From contig VXBM01000276.1 in the NCBI GenBank assembly GCA_013400155.1, positions 737,484 through 801,483 of the forward strand: a DNA stretch of 64,000 nucleotides, in the 5' to 3' direction. The notes under the pieces were generated by a model. The model was not told the origin of the DNA. It was given only the letters and a program-made list of their open reading frames with translations, and did not search any database. Origin of the DNA: Helopsaltes ochotensis. Lineage: Eukaryota; Chordata; Aves; Passeriformes; Locustellidae. This document shows, piece after piece, positions 12,935-24,774 of this stretch (positions are counted from its first letter, which is position 1; every line of letters begins with the position of its first letter). The position numbers were made by a program, and so were the translations under genes.

Positions 12935-13217
12935 GCGCTGAGCTTTCCTGCAGTGACCAGGGACAGGACCTGAGGGAAGGGCTGGAACTGTGTTGGGGAG
13001 AGTTAGGCTGGATATCAGGGAGAGGTTCTTCCCCCAGAGCAGGGTCAGGCACTCCCCAGGGAGTGGCCACAGCCCCAAGGCTTCCAGAGCCCCAGCAGTT
13101 TGGACAGTGCTCTCAGGGACGTGGGATTATTGAGGTGTCCTGCAGGGACAGGAGTTGGACTCCGTGGTCCCTGTGGGGCCCTTCCAACTCAGGATATTCC
13201 ATGATTCTGTGATTCTC
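12935..13217 (+). mobile_element. CR1 3' fragment (first duplicate unit)
   Basis: It contains the CR1 landmarks GGCTGGATATCAGGGAGAGG, GAGGTGTCCTGCAGGGACAG and CCCTTCCAACTCAGGATATT, then the octamer-type tail CATGATTCTGTGATTCT. This copy is of a different CR1 subtype from the one at 10.9 kb. It is probably the same locus as the copy at 13629-13911. Confidence 0.88.
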
Positions 13218-13628
13218 CATTCCAGNACTTGAAAGGAAGAGGCTGCAGTGGTCTGATCCTGTGCTTAAATATGGGAAAAGGAGGAATATTCTGCCAACAC
13301 TCAAGTGTGGCATTAAATCCTATTTCTTACGTAGCTGATAGAGCCTCTGCATCATATCTCCCAAACAAGGGTGTGTTGTAGTGATGCTTATAGGGTTCAT
13401 CTCGGTATTTTACCCCATAATGGTGCTCTGGATATTTCCACTACATTGAGACTTCAATGACTAAATTGACTCTTAAACCTTCTCTGATCACTGCTCTCCA
13501 ATTTAAAGTCCTTCTCATCCGTATTTGTGTTGGAGTGTGAGCTCGATGTGCACAAAGACACGTGGTCATAACTGAGCTTGTATTTTAAGACAAATTGGTA
13601 CCAAAAATTTGTTGTTTAATTTCTCCAG

Positions 13629-13911
13629 GCGCTGAGCTTTCCTGCAGAGACCAGGGACAGGACCTGAGGGAAGGGCTGGAACTGTGTTGGGGAGAGTTAG
13701 GCTGGATATCAGGGAGAGGTTCTTCCCCCAGAGCAGGGTCAGGCACTCCCCAGGGAGTGGCCACAGCCCCAAGGCTTCCAGAGCCCCAGCAGTTTGGACA
13801 GTGCTCTCAGGGACGTGGGATTATTGAGGTGTCCTGCAGGGACAGGAGTTGGACTCCGTGGTCCCTGTGGGGCCCTTCCAACTCAGGATATTCCATGATT
13901 CTGTGATTCTC
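13629..13911 (+). mobile_element. CR1 3' fragment (second duplicate unit)
   Basis: It matches the 12935-13217 copy except for the one T/A difference at 12954/13648, and ends in the same CATGATTCTGTGATTCT tail. It is most likely the second haplotype or contig version of one genomic insertion. Confidence 0.88.
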
Positions 13912-14892
13912 CATTCCAGGATGTTGATATGATTCTTCAGAGGGGGAAAGTGCTGTCCTTGAATAACCTCAGTTTTCACCCCAGGTAGGGTCAGTGCAAG
14001 TGTCCTACCATGACAAGACATTTTTAGTTGGCATAAATGAGATTGGCATTTAGTTGTCTTTAATGAGAAAAAAATGATTTGAAAAGATGTTTTATAGTTT
14101 GTACCATGAGAGTTGTATTTTACACATCAGTTTAATTACAAGAGAGTTTGTCTGTTAGTGGGTAGAACTCACTTGGCTGCTGTTCAGTAATTGTAATTAT
14201 GGAATGAAGGATTTGGTGTACTTTTTATTGGAAGAATCCCGCTGAGTTTAATTCCATGTAGCAGTGGCCGCGCTGTCATTGACAGTGAAGTGTCAGTGAA
14301 GGGATGAAGAGCATTTTAAACTTCATAAATGCTACAAATTGTGTGTTTGGTTGGTGTGGGGAGGCCCCTTAAATAAGGTCCAGGCTCTTTGGGCAGTCTT
14401 TGTGAGCCATATGAACCTGTTCTCCGTGTCCTCCATAGGGGCAGGGGGGAGAGGAAGGGTCTCATCAGCACTTCCCAGGTGTCTTCATCCTTTGGACTTC
14501 CCCCATCTGAAGTATCTGTAGGTCGAGGATTTGAAAGGTTCTTTTGTGGGTAGTGAAGAGTAGGGACAGGACAGGCGTGTTGGCACCTTTTGGTTGCTGC
14601 ACCTGCTTAAAATTGAGTATTGATTTTATGGGAAAAACCAGGAAACTCTACATTTGAGAAGCTCATAAGCAAACAATCCAGCTACCTCAGGAAGCAAACA
14701 CCACCAAGGAGATGTTCTGCTGTGTTTACTGTCCAAGACTGGTGTAGGATTAGATTCTGTTCATGTCCACAGCCAGGACATGCTTTCTCTAAAATGTTGG
14801 AGACAAATATCACCAATTTTTAAACAAAAGAAAAGGTGTTTTGTCATTAAACATAATGAAATTAAGTTGCTTTGCCATGTTTTGGTTTGAGG

Positions 14893-15345
14893 GTTCAGAG
14901 GAGACCCCAGAGCTGCTCTGAGGGCTGGAGCCCCTCTGCTCTGGAGCCAGGCTGGGAGAGCTGGGGGTGCTCACCTGGGGAAGGCTCTGGGGAGAGCTCA
15001 GAGCCCCTGGCAGGGCCTGAAGGGGCTCCAGGAGAGCTGGAGAGGGACTGGGGACAAGGGATGGAGGGACAGGACAAGGAGGGGACAGTTTTAAACTAAA
15101 AAGGAGAGATTTAGATTGGATCTTAGGAAGAAGTTCTTTCTGTAAGGGTGGTGAGGCCCCGGCACAGGTTGCCCAGAGCAGCTGTGGCTGCCCCATCCCT
15201 GGAACTGTTCCAGGTGAGGTTGTACAGGGCTTGGAACACCCTGGTCCAGGAGAAAGTGTCCCTGCCTATGGGCAGGGGATGGTTCTGGTTGATGTTCCAG
15301 GTCCTTTCCAACCCAAACCACTCTACAATTCTGTATTCTGTGAAA
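14893..15345 (+). mobile_element. CR1 LINE 3' fragment
   Basis: This is the same subtype as the copies at 21.2 and 55.0 kb. It runs through CCCAGAGCTGCTCTGAGGGC, GGTGCTCACCTGGGGAAGG, GGATGGAGGGACAGGAC and CAGCTGTGGCTGCCCCATCC, and ends at CCTTTCCAACCCAAACCACT with a decayed tail. The AGAAGAGAAGGCTC segment of its relatives is shortened here. Confidence 0.88.
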
Positions 15346-16370
15346 TGGAAAACCCGTGTTTGCTCTTTGAGGCGCTGCAATGGCCCCTTGAAGAAAAGAA
15401 CAGCAAGGTAGGAACGTTTGCAGGTCTGTAAAGGTCAGTGTGTGGCAGCTCAGGGCTGCAGGGCAGGCCCGGGCCCTGCTCAGGCATTGCAGCACGAGCA
15501 CTATAAATAATCTGTGGTTTGTGCTTTTGGCCACAAAAGCACCGCTGGGTTCTTCCATCAGTGTGGGACACGGAGCCACAACTGAGAGCGCAAAACCCCG
15601 AGGTGTTGGCGTTTCGAGTCGTGTTTAGCTGCTATAAATTAGATTTTCAGTATTACTGTTGAACCACAGCTTGAGGGGCTCCCATAAAAGCTCTTTTTCT
15701 TTGCAGCGATTCAAGTTGCACCTCGTACCTTCCGACTTCGCTGCTTCCTTAGGGGCCGTGATCTCTCTGCATCGAAGTGGCTCTTCGTGGAAATTGAAAG
15801 TCAGAGAGATCCATCAAAATGGGGTTGTTTTAGCAGAGCAATTTTGGCTGGAAGATTTTATCAGCAGGTTTAAAAGCTCTTCCCAGGGCAGGAGCAATAA
15901 TGGGAAGGGATTTAGCATGGCTCTAACTTAAGTAACGTACGTGCAGTTTATGTTCTGGACATAATTCAATATATTTCTGTTAAAAAGCAATATAAAAGGG
16001 CAAGAAGAGTGCTGGGAGCTTGGTTTCAGGTGGAATGAAAACTAGGGAAAATGATCTTTATCATCCTGCTGTATATGTTTCAGGAGGAGGAAGACATTTG
16101 CGAATGCCCTGGACACATAAAAAAGACATTCTATTTCAAAAATTCCAGTACGCTATTTTTCTCCCCGTGTGTTTTTTTCATTTGGAATGAAGTTGTTTAT
16201 GGATTTATTTTATTTTCAAGCATAACGTACAAAGTATTGGGATAAACAGCCCTCAGATCTGGAAGTAAATTACAGGGGTGTTTGAAACCACCACTCTTTG
16301 TGGATGCATACATTGGGTTTCTCCAATGTGTAGAAGCTGTAAGTGAAGCATGGGAATGCACATCTGATGT

Positions 16371-16791
16371 GAATCATGGAATTCTGGAGGGGTTAAAGTG
16401 GGAAAAGACCTTTAAGATTTTTCAATGCAACAATCACCCAGCACCACCACCACGTTCGTCACCAAACCACGTCCCCAAGTGCCCCATCCAGTCTTTTTCG
16501 AATACTTCCAGGGATGGGGACTCCACCACATCCCTGGGCAGCCTGTTCCAATGCTTGACAACCCTTTATGGGGAATTTTTTTTTCCTAATATCCAACCTA
16601 TACTTCCCTGGCACTACTTGATGACATTTCCTCTCCTCCTGTCCCTGTTCCCTGGAAGCAGAGCCCAACCTCCCCAGCTGCCCCCTCCTGTCAGGGAGTT
16701 CTGCAGAGCCAGAAGGCCCCTCCTGAGCCTCCTTTTCTCCAGGCTGAGCCCCCCCAGCTCCCTCAGTGCTCCTGGTGCTCCAAACCCTTCT
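16371..16791 (-). mobile_element. CR1 LINE 3' fragment (second subfamily)
   Basis: On + it reads tail first (GAATCATGGAATTCTGG), then CACGTCCCCAAGTGCCCCATCC, GGATGGGGACTCCACCAC, TGTTCCAATGCTTGACAACC and CCCAGCTGCCCCCTCCTGTC. This differs from the AGCTCTGAGGGC subtype and matches the copies at 58.9 and 61.7 kb. Confidence 0.85.
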
Positions 16792-17345
16792 GTATTTATG
16801 TTATTCAGTGGGAAATAGATTTTAGCAAAGCTGTTCCCAGCGTGCTCACACAGTTACAAGTCATTCATACTTTATGAATACATTTGATTAATGAACTCCA
16901 CATTTCACAGTAAACGAGGGAATACAAATCTTCTCCCACTCTCTTGTCTGATATTAACCTGTTTCTTCTCCCCGGCATTAATGAGCTTGATGGAATTTTG
17001 CTCCCAGTCTCTCCTGTGCCCCTCCATGGAATATAACTATTAATATAAGTATTCCACAATGGCGTAGTTGAGATTTAAGCAGTTGACTCTCTTTTCTCCT
17101 GGCATATCCATGGTATGGCTTTCTAAAAAATTCAATTTACATTTCAGGTTAATGGGGAACCATGTAAAAACTCTTGTGTATTAATACAGTACTTATCCTG
17201 TACAGCAAAGAGAAGATGATGTTTTTATTTTTCCCTCTAAGGGTGAGGGCTAAAGGCTCCTCTGAGGGCTGGGGACCTAAAATATGCTGGCAAAGGCCTG
17301 TATTTCCACTTGTTTGTTCACCATAGAAGCTGTTATTCCATAAGG

Positions 17346-17385
17346 GAATGCAGCAATATTCTGTAGGAGAATATTGCTGTTATTC
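17346..17385. repeat. Perfect 12-bp inverted repeat with 5-nt loop
   Basis: CAGCAATATTCT (17351-17362), loop GTAGG, then AGAATATTGCTG (17368-17379), a perfect 12-bp stem. A further GAAT/ATTC pairing (17346-17349 with 17382-17385) lies across a small internal loop. It could fold as a roughly 40-nt RNA hairpin in the MYO9A pre-mRNA. No known small RNA is recognised. Confidence 0.7.
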
Positions 17386-20300
17386 TGTGGAGGATTAATA
17401 TTCAGTTTGGATGATCTATAGAGCAATGTTTTATTGCCAGATAAGAACAAGTCACCACAGTGTTTTCCCAGTTGCTGAGGTTTGGAAAATGACCTTTTTT
17501 CAGGAAAGACATTAAAGTAATCCTTATTCGGACTGTAATCTGGAATTAATCCAGATTGCATCAGTATTCAGTCGAGAACGAGGAGGCTGCAAACCTCTGG
17601 AATCAGGAGGAACGTGGAGCATTTAGCCAGGAAACTGTTAATCCCTTTTTTTCCCTCGTCCCGATAGGCATCTCTTTGTGCAGGAGGGCTGGAGGAGGAG
17701 GAATGGAGCTGCTCCCTCCTGCCTTCTCCAAACTGCTGGATCACCCTCCGGGTCCAGAGGGACTCCCGGCTCCTACAGAGGAACGTATTGAATTTTGTTT
17801 CCTTCCAAATGTTGAGTCCTGGCCAGTAAAAGCTTTGGTCTCCCCAAGAATCCTCGGAATGCTGTTACGGAGTTTTGTCCATTGAGCTGCTCGGCAGCTT
17901 CGAATCAATGAGTCAGTAAAGGGCAATCAAATGAACAGAAGATAATTTGTTTTAGAGAAGTTATAACTCGTTTTCTGAGGTTGAACTATTATATTCTGCC
18001 CCTCTTGCAGGGGACAGGGTGTTCTGGTCGGGTCTGTATGGATTAGACACGTATAAATTGAATTAATAGCACTTTTTTATAGCCCAACAGTCCTGCTAAA
18101 GAAACCCTGTGAGTAAAGCAAACAAAAATGTATTAAGTTGTCTCAAATCAAACACCAGACGTTTCTCCAGCTACTTGTTGGCCCATTCCCAGCGTGCCGG
18201 GCCCAGAGAGTCACCGAAGTTTGCACAAGAAGGGATCCAAAGACCTTTCTCATTTATATCAGCATGAAAGAAAAATGCATGAAAGAGGGACATTATGGGC
18301 TGTGATTTCTGGAGTCATTTGGATTATAACATATCATGTGGTCTGGCACATTCATCCCCGAAAAATCTCATAAAAAAAGAGGAATCTCGCTGTTCCCCAC
18401 TCCTATATTTGAAATGTTTTCTCCTAAATTTCCTTGCTACGGAATAAGAAAGATTGATTCCTGAGCAAGGCTCTTCCCAAAGAAATCCTAATAAATAGGC
18501 TTTGTTTGTCTCTGTGAGTGATTACTTAGGGTAGAAATACAGGGAATTGAACTAGAAAATCTTAATATTGTTCTTTGCTTAAATTCTTTATTAAATTTTA
18601 TGAAAATTTATTATATGAGATTATATAAAACTGTGCTGCCTCCTGTTTGGTCTGTTTAGGTTCATCTTGCTGCTTCTCTAACAAGCAATGTTAATTAGCT
18701 GTATAGAAATTTTATTTCATTGCCTTAAGATGGTTTCTTAGAATATGAGTGATCCCATAGCAGAGAAATGCTTGTAACCTAATTAATACAATTTAAAACT
18801 AATACCTAAATATAAGGTGATGCACTTGGATGTCTTGAATATTCTGCTTCAAGGCATCTTGTTGTGTCTCTGCTCGCTGAAATACCTGGAGGTAAATCCT
18901 TTGGAAATCTTAAACACCATCCTGTCTTTTAATACCAAAATTCCTGGTTTGGGGAAGGGATGACTGGATTTTCATTGCCAGGAGAGATTTGGGGCTTCAG
19001 TGGAGGTGTGGGTGCCTTCGATGTCCTCTGCAGGGTGGGTTGAAGGAGTATGCTGGGTGCAGGGAGGATTTTTGGGGCAAATAAGCAAGAAAAGCATGTG
19101 AACAGCCTGAAAAGATGTGAATCCTCTGCAGGGTTCATGAGCTGCAGCTCTGGAATCATCCCTCCAGAATAACCTGTTTGCTTGGCAGGTTTCGGCTCTC
19201 CCAGAACCTGCTTTAGTCAGCTAAAGCAGATTCATATGCAATAGTTGGAGTTTATACAAATCCCTGTATTCAGATAGGGGGGAAAATCTCATCGTTATTT
19301 CATGGCAAACCTCTGTGGCTTCTTAAATCATTAAGTCTGAGCAAATTGGGAAATGAATCAGCCTGGGAAGGGAACTGGATTGTGCACGGACAGGACGTGT
19401 CCAATACCCTTTCTTCAAGGTCTCGTTTCGTTTGGCCTTTATATTCTGCTTTTAGTTGGGAAGTTTAATCCACAAAGGTCATTTGAAAAGCTTCAGATTA
19501 TAGATGGCAAGCCCTTTTAATCTTTTCTAATAAATAGCTGAGCAGGGAATAAATCTTTTGGGAGCTGAGCTCTGATGTTAAGCCTCAACACAAAATGCCC
19601 ATACATGAGCAACACTTAAAAATGATCTCTGAAATTATAATTACCCTAAATAAATTTGACTTAGAAGAAAAGGTGTGTGATTATGAAAAGTGGTTTAATA
19701 AATGAAGCATTAATTGGACCTGGTGGCTTGGCAGATTCTGTCGCCGTGGTCCAGATGATTATGAAAGTGATTTAGGCACAACTGCAAACAGCAGTTTCAG
19801 TTCAGAGATTTCTTTTAAATGGCAAAAATTACTCTCTCCAGTCAGCGCTTTGGTAAGGCAGGGTTGGAATAAAAGCTTTGCATAATAAAGACTTAAAAGC
19901 ATTTTGATTTTGGAGAAGCAACAGCAGCAAATGGAAACGAGGGTGTCTGAAATGCTGAAAATACTGTGCTGTGTATGACATTGTCTAACGTCTGAGTAGC
20001 CTTCAAAGCATTTTGCCCCCTAATTCCACGTATAATTAAAAAGCAGCTTCCTCTAGCTCATTAAAATGTAGAGTCCTGTTGGAGCAGGGTACTTGTATGT
20101 TTATTTAAATGAATAAAGCACAGCTTTAATGCAGACTGTAATAACTTCAAACATTCAATCTCTTCTCTGCAGCTCACACTTTATTTTTAACCACTGTTTA
20201 ACTTCTCTTCATGAACACCAGATTGCAAAGGAGCATGGTGCCCAGCAGCTTGTTGGATTATTTTGTGAACCACTCAACAAACTTTTCCCATCCCCTTTTT

Positions 20301-20413
20301 TTTTGATGTGAAATGATAGGAAAATCCCCCAAGTTCAGTTGTGAGTGACGCCCATGGAAATCAGGCAAGGGTGGCTTTCCCAGCATAACGATGGCATCTC
20401 CCTCTTTTCACAG

Positions 20414-20508
20414 GCGTTTGGAAATGCAAAAACAGCCCATAACAACAACTCCAGTCGCTTTGGGAAATTCATCCAGGTGAATTACCAGGAGACGGGCACC
20501 GTGCGAGG
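20414..20508 (+). CDS. MYO9A: MYO9A coding exon: switch I segment of the myosin motor (95 bp)
   Basis: The exon encodes 31 codons plus two bases, starting AFGNAKT and containing NNNSSRFGK, the switch I loop that contacts the nucleotide phosphate and Mg in all myosins. The acceptor is CTCTTTTCACAG|GCG and the donor CGAGG|GTAAGT. It starts in phase 0 and leaves GG to be completed by A of the next exon (Gly). Myosin-IXa is a single-headed actin motor that carries a Rho GTPase-activating domain in its tail, linking actin to RhoA control in epithelia and neurons. From family knowledge this piece lies near residue 280 of a protein of about 2,500 residues. The next exons (AYVEKYLLEKSR and the MYO9A-specific SWDDYCYDSEP) separate it from MYO9B. 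The P-loop exon must lie before base 1. Confidence 0.96.
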
Positions 20509-21162
20509 GTAAGTGGGGACGGGGGGAGGGTGCTGGGTGTACCCAAAGCTCAACAGGCTGCAGTAGGGGATTAACTGCTTTGGCCAGTATCTTGCCCAAA
20601 ATGGAGATAAGAAATAAAAAGTCATAGGTTTTAAGGTTTTAACTTATTAAAATCTGCTGGTATGGAAATATTGGTGCATTCAAGGTGGGTGCTGAGGTGT
20701 GGATACACCTGAGCTGCCTTCCAGCCAGCTGAGCTCTCCTTAATCCTGATGTCAAATTTTTAATGATCCTGAAAAGCAACATCTCCTCTTCAGACAGGAG
20801 TTAAGGCAGAAAAGGGGAATGTTTTAGCTGGGATGGGGTGGGGGCTGAGCAGTAGATGCGGAGTGAAAGGTTCGGCTCATGCTCGGGAGCCAAGGTGAGG
20901 ATTTAATCACTGGCTGGGAGTTCTGGAGGCCGTTGAGCCACACTCTTCTTGCTCTCTGCCTGATTCCCCCCAGGCTCTCCCTGCAAGTCTCTCCTTCACC
21001 CAGCCCTTGACCAGTTAAGGCTTCTTTTTCCTCCCAGGTCATTGCAAGGAGATCCTTGTCTCCACTATGATTTTCCTCAGTTTATTTCAGCTTTGGAAAT
21101 TTGAGAGCAGACCTGAGGAGAAAAATTTTGGGGTGGTGATTGATGAGAAGCCCATGGACACG

Positions 21163-21745
21163 TACACTGGGAACCCAGAAACCCCCATGGCCTGGGCTGA
21201 TCCCTCAGCATGGGCAGCAGGGAAGGGGGGAATTCTGTTCCTCTGCCCCCCTCAGGTGAGACCCCACCTGCAGAGCTGCCCCAGGCCTGGGGCCCAGCAC
21301 AGGGAGGACATGGAGCTGCTGGAGCCAGGCCAGAGGAGGCCCCAGAGCTGCTCTGAGGGCTGGAGCCCCTCTGCTCTGGAGCCGGGCTGGGAGAGCTGGG
21401 GGTGCTCACCTGGAGAAGAGAAGGCTCCAGGGAGAGCTCAGAGCCCCTGGCAGGGCCTGAAGGGGTTCCAGGAGAGCTGGAGAGGGACTGGGGACAAGGG
21501 ATGGAGGGACAGGACACAGGGAATGGCTTCCACTGCCAGAGGCAGAGTTAGATGAGATATTGAGAGGTAACTCTTGGCTGTGAGGGTGGTGAGGCCCTGG
21601 CACAGGGTACCCAGAGCAGCTGTGGCTGCCCCTGGATTCCGGGAAGTGCCCAGGCCAGGTTGGATTGGGCTTGGAGCACCCTGGAATAGTGGAAGGTGTC
21701 CCTGGCCATGGCAGGGATGGAACAACCTAAACTCAGCTTTTTCTG
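21163..21745 (+). mobile_element. CR1 LINE 3' fragment (about 0.58 kb)
   Basis: Starts near CCCAGAAACCCCCATGGCCTGGGC and passes GTGAGACCCCACCTGCAGAG, GACATGGAGCTGCTGGAGCC and GCTCACCTGGAGAAGAGAAGG. It ends near GGATGGAACAACCTAAACTC, with the terminal octamers lost. It is very close in sequence to the copy at 54972-55552 and inverted relative to 10851-11471. Confidence 0.9.
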
Positions 21746-22047
21746 TGGCTTTAGATATTTTCCATGGTATCAGATCATCACCAAGGAGCAGTAAATGAGC
21801 AGGGCTTTGTTAACTCCCCTTTTTGTCCAGGTTAACTGAGTCAGCTGAAAAATGAGGAGTAGAAGCAGCATTTCAGGGGCTGTATAATTTCTGGAGCTGG
21901 CTAAAAGACCTCTTGCTGGGACTTCTGTTGTTATTTTAGAGAATTACTTTTAAGTTTTTTTGCTTTCTTATTTTCCAGCAGAACAGTATCACACAAAGAG
22001 CTGCCGTTAATTTTTCAGGGAGCTTGGGTACTCCACGTCCTTTCCCC

Positions 22048-22077
22048 TTTGATGTAGGTTTTGCATCCTACATCAAA
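22048..22077. repeat. Perfect 11-bp inverted repeat, 8-nt loop
   Basis: TTTGATGTAGG at 22048-22058, loop TTTTGCAT, CCTACATCAAA at 22067-22077. A short stem-loop in intron sequence; no function is evident. Confidence 0.6.
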
Positions 22078-23224
22078 CCTGATGCTCTTTTTTTCCCCTT
22101 ATTTAATTCTGGTGCAGAGCTCTCTTTAAAGGATAAACCTCCTTTTTTCAATACTTCCTGGGTAACAAGAATCCAACAAATGTCTTAACTATGTATTATC
22201 TTGGCATGATGTAGCAGCGCTGTGGTTGTGGCCTCTATTTTTCTTTGGCAGAAATGTGCAAATGACATTATATTCATGTATTCTAGTTCATAAAATAGGA
22301 GGAATTTTCTTTGCTTTTTAAAAAATGAGCTTTCTTGGTCTTTGGTTGCACAGTGTGATGTGACTGTACTCTGCTATGAGCTTGCAGTGCTCCCCCACTG
22401 AAAAGATGTTTCAAGAAAAATATAAGCATTTTAAAAATGAAAATGTATGTGGCATACAAACCCATATTTTTTCCTGTGAAAGAAGATTTTTTGTAAGAAC
22501 TTAAGACTTTTTTAGCACAGCTCAAATCAATTATCACCCTGTGTTCTGCATATCAGTAGCTTTGGTAATGGAACCGTAAACTGCAGCCCCAAATCAGAGT
22601 TTTCCTCTCTTCAGAGGTTGAAAATAGCAGCTGAATATTTGCTTACAACCCCTCTGAGTGTAATCACCCAAAACTTGAAGAGATGGAACGGGCAGGAGAT
22701 TGAGCAGGACCAACTCCACCCCATGAGATGAAGCCTTGGATGGTCTCTCAGGCTGGTGGAACAGGAGCAGTGCTGCAGTTCAGGACATTCCCAGGAGGCT
22801 TCCTGAATTTTGGATGTCCTGGTCTATGATAAGCCAGGCCTAGAGGAGGGTCTTAGCAACCTGTTCCGTCCCCATGAGATGATCAAAAGCCTTGACACCT
22901 GAAATGATCCATTAAATGGCAGAAGAGCCAGCTAGGAGGGGTTTAAATCAAAGCCCTGTGAAATACAGGCTCTCTGTGCTTAAATCAGTGTTTTACAAAA
23001 GATCATTCCCTTAGAGCTCCTTTTCTTTGCTCTGAAAGGTAGAACTGACATAACTGATAATGATAAATAAAAAGGAATTTGGAGGCATCAACTTTTTAAG
23101 ACATTAAGTTGGCTTTCCTACTCACTATCCTGTTACAAGAAGGGACAGATCTTGTTCTTGGGACATGGATTCATTGTGACCTTTGCACTAAGCAAGGGAG
23201 CATTTTACCAAAATAGCATTGTAA

Positions 23225-23365
23225 TTGCATCTATTAAAAAAATCTAAAAATTAAATATAAAATAAAAGTTTAAAAATAGAAACTTTCTAAAATAAAATAT
23301 TTTAAATTAAATGAAAATGTTAAAATCAATAAATAAATAGAGAGACAGATAAATAAATGGAATTC
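23225..23365. repeat. AT-rich low-complexity stretch
   Basis: Dense AAAATAAA/TTTAAAAAT words end in an AATAAATAAATAGAGAGACAG run. Simple-sequence character, no coding potential. Confidence 0.6.
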
Positions 23366-24774
23366 CCCTGATTTAAATGGTGGTTGGGACCAGATGACCT
23401 CCAGAAGACCTTTTCAATCTAAATTATTGCCTAAGAATGATTTTTGGGGTGGTTTATTATAAGAGCAGAAATCAGAGGGGTGGGGATGAACGCCAAGGGC
23501 ACGGACGTGTCGCAGGTTATTGCACAGCAGTGTCTGAGCCATTTTCCAGTGGGATCTCATCAGTGGAATATCAGATGCTCTCATTCATATGTTCCCTGAC
23601 CCTGCAGTGAATTCCTGGCTTGGGAAGGAAAATTGGGTTTGGGTTAGAAAAGGAACATAAAAACTCCATCAACCTGTGAGTGAGGAATATCCATAGACTG
23701 TTCCCAGCTTCCTCCCAGGGAATAAACAGGAATACAGCTTTGCTGCCTGTCTTTCTTTACTCCTCCTGTCCAGCAAGATCATCCCATGAGGAGTTGGATT
23801 TGCCACTTCCAGTAGCCTCTCCCAAGAGCTGCCATAAGAATTTTCACAAATCCTCTACAGCATCTTCAAATTACTTATATTTTAGTTTTTATGGAAGTAA
23901 GGGAGAAAGTTCTGCTGGAAGAAATAGATTTGGCTTTCCCATCTATGGTGGAGGAGCGAATATGGAAGCCCTTCCTTCTCCCACCATGTCCAAGGTTCAT
24001 TTGGTTTCCCAATTCCTACGCAGCTCCGACTTTCGGTGCCATGTCACTGGGTATCTGTCACCAGAAAAGCACAGCTCCGTCATCCAAACTGCCACTTAGA
24101 ACTCCGGCTTCTAAATCCCTGTCATTACTGGTTAGGTTTGTTTGGAAGAAAAAAAAAATAACCTGTGGAAGCTTTGTTTAACTCGACAAACCTGAAAAAA
24201 GTATTTAATATGTAGATTGACCGTGTTTGTTGTGGAGGCTCTTAGGAGAACATGTAAACTGCAATGAGGAGCTTTCACAATTGTTTATTTTTTTTTGACT
24301 GGAGCCAGAAGTTAATAACCCAAATTTTTGGTGGGAAGTGGCTCTTCTGGAAGAGGGAATGGGAATTTGGGGACTGATTCTGCAGCTAAACAGCATCTTG
24401 CACGCTTCTGCACGTAGATGTATTTCCACGTGCACGGCTCCCGGGCTGCAGGCAATGGGATTTTGCTGGCTTTGGATGAAATAGGGATCCGAGCTCCTTC
24501 CTTGCGGACAATATTTTCTCTTGCCCATAGGCTGACGCATCTGAGATCATGTTTTTCAGATCCAAGTTAGTTTTGGCTTGGTATCAAACCAAAAAACCCT
24601 CAAAAGCCAAACATAATATTGGGCTTGTTCTGCCGAGGAAGAAATTTATATAACTAAGTGAAACAAGGCTGAAACTTCTTTGTGTGGGTACCGAGGCTGA
24701 AGCCCCTGGTAAAGCTGTGTTCGTTGAAGCTGAGTATTAGGTCAATGAATGATGCTTTGATTTTTCCCTTGCAG

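Larger units (their letters stand above)
12533..13919 (+). repeat. 693-bp direct tandem duplication joined by a single N
   Basis: Bases 12533-13225 are repeated at 13227-13919 with a constant offset of 694. The two units abut a single undetermined base at 13226. I count three substitutions between them (12810/13504 A/T, 12851/13545 A/G, 12954/13648 T/A) and no indel, about 99.6% identity. Each unit carries roughly 410 bp of unique intron followed by a CR1 3' end. The single-N junction points to two overlapping contig ends, possibly from two haplotypes, that were not merged. A real tandem duplication is the less likely alternative. Confidence 0.95.
1..20413 (+). other. MYO9A: Intron of MYO9A upstream of the first exon in the window (partial)
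   Basis: No coding exon could be supported here. The exon that should precede 20414 encodes the P-loop or the stretch just after it, up to a residue pair like LE before AFGNAKT. No GESGSGKT-type coding stretch is visible, so the intron appears to exceed 20 kb. The contents are an AT-rich minisatellite (867-1502), an A54 run (2863-2916), AT-rich sequence near 3290-3420, an N gap (9506-9547), a solo LTR (9823-10149), CR1 copies near 10.9, 13.0, 13.7, 14.9 and 16.4 kb, and a 693-bp duplication around a single N at 13226. Small CpG-richer patches occur near 530-660, 2580-2640, 8260-8340 and 10290-10430. The rest is plain unique intronic sequence. If the P-loop exon were hidden here the interval would be two introns, but I do not see it. 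Confidence 0.75.
20509..24774 (+). other. MYO9A: MYO9A intron (4,266 bp)
   Basis: GTAAGT...TTGCAG boundaries. It contains one CR1 copy (21163-21745), a short perfect hairpin (22048-22077) and an A/T-rich stretch of AAATAAAATA-type words (about 23225-23365). Nothing else gene-like was seen. The open frame at 21067-21555 is read through the CR1. Confidence 0.93.

Noticed and set aside
21067..21555. 162-codon open frame on + and a 146-codon frame on the opposite strand (21077-21517)
   Set aside because: Both are read through a CR1 3' fragment; the same peptide patterns recur at the other CR1 copies.
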